48,494 bases of DNA, from assembly GCF_000969825.1 (NCBI RefSeq), contig NZ_KQ033920.1, positions 1,361,336-1,409,829 on the forward strand, written 5' to 3'. The DNA comes from Parabacteroides gordonii MS-1 = DSM 23371 (GTDB lineage Bacteria > Bacteroidota > Bacteroidia > Bacteroidales > Tannerellaceae). Shown piece by piece: positions 43,650 through 48,494 of the stretch (positions are counted from its first letter, which is position 1; each line of letters begins with the position of its first letter). Below the pieces are notes generated by a model. The model did not search any database. It was not told the DNA's origin and worked only from the letters and a program-made list of their open reading frames with translations. The position numbers and the translations under genes were made by a program.

Positions 43650-44318
43650 TCACTTTTGAGAAAAACGATAGACCAGACCAGCAGTAACCCCCATATATCC
43701 TTCCAGTTTACGGCCACCGGTATGGCTATTGAACTTATCTCTCACGATCGTACCATCCATTTCCAAAGCAACACTCCAAAAGTCTGTCAGACGAAAATTC
43801 ACCTGTCCTCCCAAAATCATAGCAGGAGAAAATTTTGCAGAGAATTCATTCCGGGAAGGTGTCCAGGCACCTCCTACCCCTGTATACAAAAAAACAGACA
43901 CCGGACGATTCGAGTTCTTTTCGGCTCCCCAGTTCATTACATTGGTAATAAATTCCACATAGCCATCCGCAAAATAAAACTTGCCATCGGAATCGACTTC
44001 TTTTACTTTCACTGCACCGTTTTTAAACACACCTCCGTCCAATTGCATACGAAGTCCCCACACTGATGAAAACCAACGGGCAACAGAGAGTTTGCCATAA
44101 GGAGTTATAAAATCTGCTTTCTTCATGTCACCATCCCATTCTCCCTGATACAAAGTTGCACCTCCGGACAAAGAGACTGTCCAATAACTACTGTTATCCC
44201 CGGTTTGCGAAACCTGTATATCCGGATTCGTATTTCCGGAAGATTCCTGCTCCACCTGAGCAAATACAGAAACTACGTTCAAACAAAAAAGAAGCATAAA
44301 GCAAGATAGAGCTTTCAT
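43650..44318 (-). CDS. Outer-membrane beta-barrel protein of unknown function
   Basis: 222 residues from the ATG at 44318; a TTG six bases upstream is unlikely to be used. Signal peptide residues 1-20 (core FMLLFCLNVVSVFA). The mature part alternates beta strands rich in Gly and aromatic residues (YWTVSLSGGATLYQGEWDGD, WGLRMQLDGGVF, FFRLTDFWSVALEMDGT-like blocks) and ends GVTAGLVYRFSQK, a typical C-terminal outer-membrane strand. It resembles OmpA-like small barrels that accompany polysaccharide export in Bacteroidales. Its location between the tyrosine kinase and a glycosyltransferase suggests a surface or envelope role for this polymer (inference). Confidence 0.78.
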   Translation of the reverse strand: MKALSCFMLLFCLNVVSVFAQVEQESSGNTNPDIQVSQTGDNSSYWTVSLSGGATLYQGEWDGDMKKADFITPYGKLSVARWFSSVWGLRMQLDGGVFKNGAVKVKEVDSDGKFYFADGYVEFITNVMNWGAEKNSNRPVSVFLYTGVGGAWTPSRNEFSAKFSPAMILGGQVNFRLTDFWSVALEMDGTIVRDKFNSHTGGRKLEGYMGVTAGLVYRFSQK

Positions 44319-44347
44319 AATCAAATTAGTTAGTTTATTATTATTAT

Positions 44348-46684
44348 TTATTTTGAATTAGAATCAGATGCATAACCATATCCATAATAGCCATAGCCGT
44401 AGTATCCGTAACCATACCCATATCCGGCATGTTTGTTACATACACCATTCAATAAAACCGACATACCTGGTAATTTTTCACTTGTATATAAGTTCTCTAT
44501 TTCAGGCAATTGTCTACGATCCATCACTCCCTCACGGATCACATAAATACACAAGTCTGCAATACGGCTGATTATCTGGGCATCAGCTACCAGCCCATAA
44601 GGAACTGTATCAACCAGAATATAATCATACTGTTCCCTCAAGCCGGCTACCAACTGATCCAGGCGCGAAGTCAGCAACAGTTCGGAAGGATTGGGCGGAA
44701 TAGGTCCGGAAGTAATTACATCAAAATCGCTGTTGTTTTTATAAGGGCGGATCAACTGCTTGAATTCATTAACCCTGCCGGCCAGATAATTCGTAATACC
44801 CGGTAAAATACTTTCACCCGGTTCCCTCTTTGAACCTTTACGTATATCCATTTCCAGCAGGATCACTCGTTTTCCTGTCTGTGACAGGGAAATAGCTAGA
44901 TTTAAAGAGATGAACGATTTGCCAGCACCTGGATTAGAGGAAGTTAACATGATAACCTGTGCTCCTTTGTCCTTATCCAACATAAAATCAATATTCGTAC
45001 GGACGATACGGAAAGCTTCCGATGTACCGTCATGACCATGCTTAGCTGTATCTACCCCTTGTTTTTTCCTGTGACGGTAGGGAATCTCTCCCAGGAATGG
45101 AATGGTGAGGTTGTCTGTGATATCTTTACGCCCCCGTACGGTTACGTCCAGCATCGGTTGCAAATAAAAGACTAATCCCGGTATAATCAGGCCTATTAAA
45201 AACGCTCCCAGCAGAACCACTATCTTGTTCGTTCCGGCAACACCAATTCCGTAAGCCCAGTCGATAACACGGACATTACTATTAGTCGTAGCTATGCTCA
45301 ACGCATTTTCTTCCCGCTTATTCAATAGATAGAGATAAAGTTCCTCTTTAATCTTTTGTTGTCTTTCCACCGTTAAGACATATTTCTCCTGTGTCGGAAC
45401 GGTTGCAATCCATCCATCTACTTTGGCAAGCCGGCTGCGTACGTCCGACAATTTCCGTGACATAGCATGCTGAAGGTTATCCAGCACTTTCAGAATGGTC
45501 ACGCGCAAAGCCTTCAGGTCAGCTTCTTTTTCTTTGACAACCGGACTGCGATTTCCCTTCTCTTTCAGCTTATTTCTGACCAACAGGATAGCATTATATT
45601 CAGCAATCAACTCTTCTACGCCCGTATCCATAATGCCGCTATTTACCGGAAGTAACTGCCATTCTTTTATCGGATCCCGAAGATATTCGCGGATCAGCCT
45701 TACTAACTCCTTCTGGCCTCCCAACTCTATTTCTTCCTGTTCATACCGGCTACGGTCGCTAACAAAAAGCCCAGCCTCCGAAGTGAGATCAACCAGTTGA
45801 TTCCTTTTTTTAAAGTTCTCGATATCACTATCCACCCCACCCAGTTCATCATTGATAATAGCCAGACGCTCATCGATAAAAACACCCGTATTCTGAATGA
45901 TCAGATTTTTATCACGGATAGCTTCATCATTGTATACATCAATCAAAGTATTCAGAATAGCATCCGCACGTTCCGGATTCGTGTCCTGGTATTTCAGAGC
46001 CATAAGTGTCGCCTCCCTCTCCGCCAGTTCCACTTCCAATCTCGACAAGCAGGATGCGATAGCCGCTTCTTCCGTAATACAGGAAATCTGTATAGGTATA
46101 CCGAAATAGACTTCACCCAATAGGGGAGATAGGTTTACAACTATCTTTCCTACCGATGTTTGTACTTCCTGACCAAAATGTTCCTCTGTTATCCGATCCT
46201 CGTCATCCGGAAAATCAGTCACCTGATAGGTCGTCGACGATATGGGAATAACCGTAAAAGTAACGGGTAATGACAAAGTTGAATCCGGGAATTCCACCTG
46301 GACAGGTGAATCATTATAGAGTATTTTCTTTCTTAGACCTTGTTTTAACGAGTATTCCCGGTCAAGCGACAAACGGCGTACGACTTCCATCATCAATGAA
46401 CGGGATTTAAAAACCTGCATCTCATTGTTTACATCATAATTCTGGTTAAAGAGTTGTTTTTCTATAAATGCTTCTTCCGTATTGGATTGTTTCTTCAGCA
46501 TAACGATTGCCTGCCGTTTATAGACTGTAGGAACTGTTTGCAAATACACATAAGCCACTATCAGACAAAGCAACACAGAGATAACAAACCAATACCATTT
46601 TGAAAAAAGAACATCTATAATCGTGCGGATATTAAACTCTCCGTTTAAATTCAACTTCTCGGTATAAGGTATTTGTTCTTTCAT
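44348..46684 (-). CDS. Polysaccharide biosynthesis tyrosine autokinase (Wzc-like)
   Basis: 778 residues. The N-terminal Wzz domain (about 12-110) is bracketed by membrane helices (WYWFVISVLLCLIVAYVYL and, near 500, VVLLGAFLIGLIIPGLVFYL), with a periplasmic coiled-coil part between them. The C-terminal BY-kinase domain has Walker A in SSNPGAGKSFISLNLA, Walker A' in VILLEMDIRKG (Glu-Met-Asp instead of the more usual Asp-x-Asp), and Walker B YDYILVDTVPYGL. The final ~25 residues are a tyrosine/glycine cluster (repeats of YGYG), the site of autophosphorylation in this family. Wzc proteins control polymer length and export with the Wza-like lipoprotein encoded 6 bases upstream. Confidence 0.94.
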   Translation of the reverse strand: MKEQIPYTEKLNLNGEFNIRTIIDVLFSKWYWFVISVLLCLIVAYVYLQTVPTVYKRQAIVMLKKQSNTEEAFIEKQLFNQNYDVNNEMQVFKSRSLMMEVVRRLSLDREYSLKQGLRKKILYNDSPVQVEFPDSTLSLPVTFTVIPISSTTYQVTDFPDDEDRITEEHFGQEVQTSVGKIVVNLSPLLGEVYFGIPIQISCITEEAAIASCLSRLEVELAEREATLMALKYQDTNPERADAILNTLIDVYNDEAIRDKNLIIQNTGVFIDERLAIINDELGGVDSDIENFKKRNQLVDLTSEAGLFVSDRSRYEQEEIELGGQKELVRLIREYLRDPIKEWQLLPVNSGIMDTGVEELIAEYNAILLVRNKLKEKGNRSPVVKEKEADLKALRVTILKVLDNLQHAMSRKLSDVRSRLAKVDGWIATVPTQEKYVLTVERQQKIKEELYLYLLNKREENALSIATTNSNVRVIDWAYGIGVAGTNKIVVLLGAFLIGLIIPGLVFYLQPMLDVTVRGRKDITDNLTIPFLGEIPYRHRKKQGVDTAKHGHDGTSEAFRIVRTNIDFMLDKDKGAQVIMLTSSNPGAGKSFISLNLAISLSQTGKRVILLEMDIRKGSKREPGESILPGITNYLAGRVNEFKQLIRPYKNNSDFDVITSGPIPPNPSELLLTSRLDQLVAGLREQYDYILVDTVPYGLVADAQIISRIADLCIYVIREGVMDRRQLPEIENLYTSEKLPGMSVLLNGVCNKHAGYGYGYGYYGYGYYGYGYASDSNSK

Positions 46685-46690
46685 GTTTTT

Positions 46691-47503
46691 TTATTTAAAG
46701 ATCAGTACGCTCATCGAAAACAGGAAAGAGAGAATAGACATCCAAGTTCCGACATTTGTAAATTGATTTTGTTTACTGGCTTCCGCCTTGACACGGTTTG
46801 GCTCTACATAAATCATGTCATTTTGTTTCAGATAATAATTAGGTGACTGGAAGACATCGATCGATCGTAGATCATGGTACAGGATAATACGTTCTCCGTC
46901 TATTTCACGTATTACGGCCACCCGGTCGCGTTTTCCATAGATTGTCAGGTCACCCGCCATGCTCAGTGCTTCGAGCAGCGTGATCCGTTCGGATGAGATA
47001 TTATAAGTACCGGGACGAGCTACTTCTCCTAAAACAGATATACGGAAATTCAGAAAACGGACTGTTACAATAGGATCTTCTATATAACCTTCCTTTTTCA
47101 ATCTCCCTTCAATGAGATCGACCACTTCCCGGCGGGTCAAGCCGGCAACCTTTATCTTCCCCAGCAACGGATAATTAATCGTTCCATCCACTTCCACCAG
47201 GTATCCGCGGTTGTATCCGACATTTCCATTATAGTTTCCATCATAACCTCCACCATAATTTCCGCTACTATAATTACCTCCTCCATATTGCTGGACAAAA
47301 GGCCGGAGTAATTCAGGTTCAATACAACTTACCACAATATCCAGTAAATCATCCTTCTGTATCTTTAGGTCGAATGTATCCGCAATGGCAGTTTTCTTCA
47401 GTAATCCATCTCCCTGCAAATAGGTGATATCTTTCACCGAGCCACAGGCGGACAGTAGGTAAGCAATAAAAAACACTCCTAAAAGGATATTATATCTTTT
47501 CAT
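46691..47503 (-). CDS. Wza-like polysaccharide export lipoprotein with a Gly/Asn/Tyr-rich insertion
   Basis: 270 residues. Lipobox LLSAC at residues 16-20. The polysaccharide export domain (about 45-180) includes LKIQKDDLLDIVVSCIEPELLRPF, YLVEVDGTINYPLLGKIKVAGLTRREVVDLIEGRL and a SLBB part ISVLGEVARPGTYNIS and VAVIREIDGER. A low-complexity insertion of Gly, Asn and Tyr (residues about 74-100) interrupts the export domain. The C-terminus ends in a hydrophobic segment (LSFLFSMSVLIFK) that could be the amphipathic helix crossing the outer membrane. It forms the outer-membrane export channel. It sits between the HU gene (15 bases) and the kinase gene (6 bases). Confidence 0.92.
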   Translation of the reverse strand: MKRYNILLGVFFIAYLLSACGSVKDITYLQGDGLLKKTAIADTFDLKIQKDDLLDIVVSCIEPELLRPFVQQYGGGNYSSGNYGGGYDGNYNGNVGYNRGYLVEVDGTINYPLLGKIKVAGLTRREVVDLIEGRLKKEGYIEDPIVTVRFLNFRISVLGEVARPGTYNISSERITLLEALSMAGDLTIYGKRDRVAVIREIDGERIILYHDLRSIDVFQSPNYYLKQNDMIYVEPNRVKAEASKQNQFTNVGTWMSILSFLFSMSVLIFK

Positions 47504-47518
47504 ACTTATATTCGATAA

Positions 47519-47797
47519 TTATTGCGGATTCAATTTCTTTATCAATCCTTTACCCGGTTTGAACTTCACACTTATCCGCTTACTGATCATACAATCTTCT
47601 CCTGTACGCGGATTACGTCCCGGACGTGCCACTTGCTTCCAGGGCATATATTGCCCGAAGTTTTGTAACATCACAGATTCATTCTGCGAAATTGTTTCAC
47701 TTACCACTTCGTTCATCGTGTTCAGAAATTGCAATGTTTCAGAAACAGTAGTAGACATACGGGATGCGATCTCCTTTGCTAATTCAGTTTTATTCAT
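47519..47797 (-). CDS. HU/IHF-family DNA-binding protein
   Basis: 92 residues, the standard HU length. MNKTELAKEIASRMSTTVSETLQFLNTMNEVVSETISQNESVMLQNFGQYMPWKQVARPGRNPRTGEDCMISKR contains the helical dimerisation part and the beta-arm motif RPGRNPRTGE that inserts into the DNA minor groove. It binds and bends DNA, probably as a dimer. Being embedded in a polysaccharide operon is unusual but recurs in Bacteroidales; it may help control expression of this operon (inference). Confidence 0.93.
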   Translation of the reverse strand: MNKTELAKEIASRMSTTVSETLQFLNTMNEVVSETISQNESVMLQNFGQYMPWKQVARPGRNPRTGEDCMISKRISVKFKPGKGLIKKLNPQ

Positions 47798-47828
47798 ACA
47801 ATATTTGAGTTTAGTTTATATTTTTCTT

Positions 47829-48494
47829 TCAAAATTTCCATGAAACATTCTGTTTGAGTACTTTCGCAGGAACTCCTCCGGCCAGGCAGCCAGCAGGAAT
47901 ATCTTTGGTGACCACAGCCCCTGCTGCTATAATGGCACCTTTTCCAATCCTGACACCTTTAAGTATGGTGCTATTGATCCCAATCCATACATGATCCTCT
48001 ATTATGACCGGACTGTTTACCTCCTGTTCGTGGCCTTCATAAAATATCTGATGATTATCCGTATCCCGAATACTTACATTATCCCCTATAAGTACCTCCT
48101 CACCTATCTCGATATGGGTCGTACAATAAATACGAGCATTGTTATTCATAATAGCTTCTTTTATTTCCAGCCGTCCATTCGCTGCTACGACAATACTAAT
48201 TCCGGAATTGCAGTATAAATAGTCATGTACAATACATCGGGAATGCCTGTGTAATACGAATTGAGTCAAACGGACTGTATCCTTCCCCCATGGAAAAATA
48301 TTCAGTTTTCCCGTTTCCCCCAACGAAAGTGTATTGGGAGAAACTTTAAAACTGACTTTACGATGCACATATACTCTGCCTTTCCATTTATAATATCTAT
48401 GTGCGCCCGTAAAGGTTGCATCGTAAACATCTCTTTGGCAAGAGATTAGGAAAGTGTTCTTTGAAAATAACCTATCATCAGCCGACTTATCTGT
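47829..48494 (-). CDS. Hexapeptide-repeat acyltransferase, 5' end cut by the window edge
   Basis: At least 221 residues. The frame is open to the last base of the window, and the residues upstream of the internal GTG at 48368 ([18 protein letters not shown]) continue the protein smoothly. The true start is therefore probably outside. The C-terminal half is a left-handed beta-helix of hexapeptide repeats: [29 protein letters not shown], then [52 protein letters not shown]. It has a maltose/serine acetyltransferase-like catalytic His in DNHQI. It probably acetylates a sugar of the polymer. The HU gene follows 31 bases downstream. Confidence 0.85.
   Translation of the reverse strand, partial: TDKSADDRLFSKNTFLISCQRDVYDATFTGAHRYYKWKGRVYVHRKVSFKVSPNTLSLGETGKLNIFPWGKDTVRLTQFVLHRHSRCIVHDYLYCNSGISIVVAANGRLEIKEAIMNNNARIYCTTHIEIGEEVLIGDNVSIRDTDNHQIFYEGHEQEVNSPVIIEDHVWIGINSTILKGVRIGKGAIIAAGAVVTKDIPAGCLAGGVPAKVLKQNVSWKF

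Noticed and set aside
43646-43717. Upstream extension of the family 25 glycosyltransferase
   Set aside because: It overlaps the outer-membrane protein gene, and the typical IKTYVINM start of the family begins at the ATG at 43645.
44350-44430. Independent tandem DNA repeat
   Set aside because: It is explained by the Tyr/Gly-repeat codons of the kinase tail.

Overview
The window looks like chromosome of a gut-type Bacteroidales bacterium, most likely Parabacteroides or another Tannerellaceae. The support is: promoters of the Bacteroidetes type (TTTG, about 19-20 bases, then TAnnTTTG), C-terminal type IX secretion sorting domains on secreted proteins, a carboxypeptidase-regulatory-domain TonB receptor, a malic enzyme fused to a phosphotransacetylase-like domain, and a Bacteroidetes-style exopolysaccharide locus. 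The species cannot be fixed from the sequence alone. No rRNA, tRNA, insertion sequence, CRISPR array or prophage was seen.

Layout. (1) 117-7080: a secreted T9SS cargo protein (minus strand), then an OPT-family peptide transporter with a SpoIID/LytB-domain protein, then a sodium:solute symporter with the ribosome-assembly GTPase EngB. (2) 7081-23414: an accessory-looking stretch between the core genes engB and maeB, with a type II toxin-antitoxin pair at each end (7286-7899 and 22831-23414). It holds a possible structured RNA or inverted-repeat element (7106-7196), a TonB-dependent receptor whose upstream region carries a 22-bp tandem array of palindromes, a small His-rich membrane protein, and a seven-gene operon (10931-22734). 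That operon encodes two DUF4132 proteins, a MoxR-type AAA+ ATPase, a DUF5682 protein, a VWA-domain protein, a double SWIM zinc-finger protein and a small helical protein. Its core matches the poorly understood E. coli yehI/yehL/yehM/yehP/yehQ set. This is the best candidate here for a system of unknown biology. (3) 23584-33956: maeB, a cytoplasmic FKBP-type isomerase, a tripartite RND efflux operon with a second 22-bp-period palindrome array inside it, and a catalase. (4) 34026-48494, all minus strand: an exopolysaccharide or capsule operon that continues beyond the window. It encodes six glycosyltransferases, two hexapeptide acyltransferases (one cut by the window edge), an HU protein, a Wza-like export lipoprotein, a Wzc-like tyrosine autokinase, an outer-membrane beta-barrel and a secreted metallophosphoesterase with a T9SS tail.

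How the genes work together. The AAA+ and VWA proteins of the yeh-like operon probably form a MoxR/VWA chaperone-like machine. The DUF5682, SWIM and DUF4132 proteins would be its enzyme, nucleic-acid or protein adaptor, and scaffold or target parts; this is inference. The export lipoprotein and tyrosine kinase of region 4 would form the secretion channel for a polysaccharide built by the glycosyltransferases and decorated by the acyltransferases. No flippase or polymerase gene lies in the visible part. Convergent gene pairs are separated by strong hairpins that probably act as bidirectional terminators.
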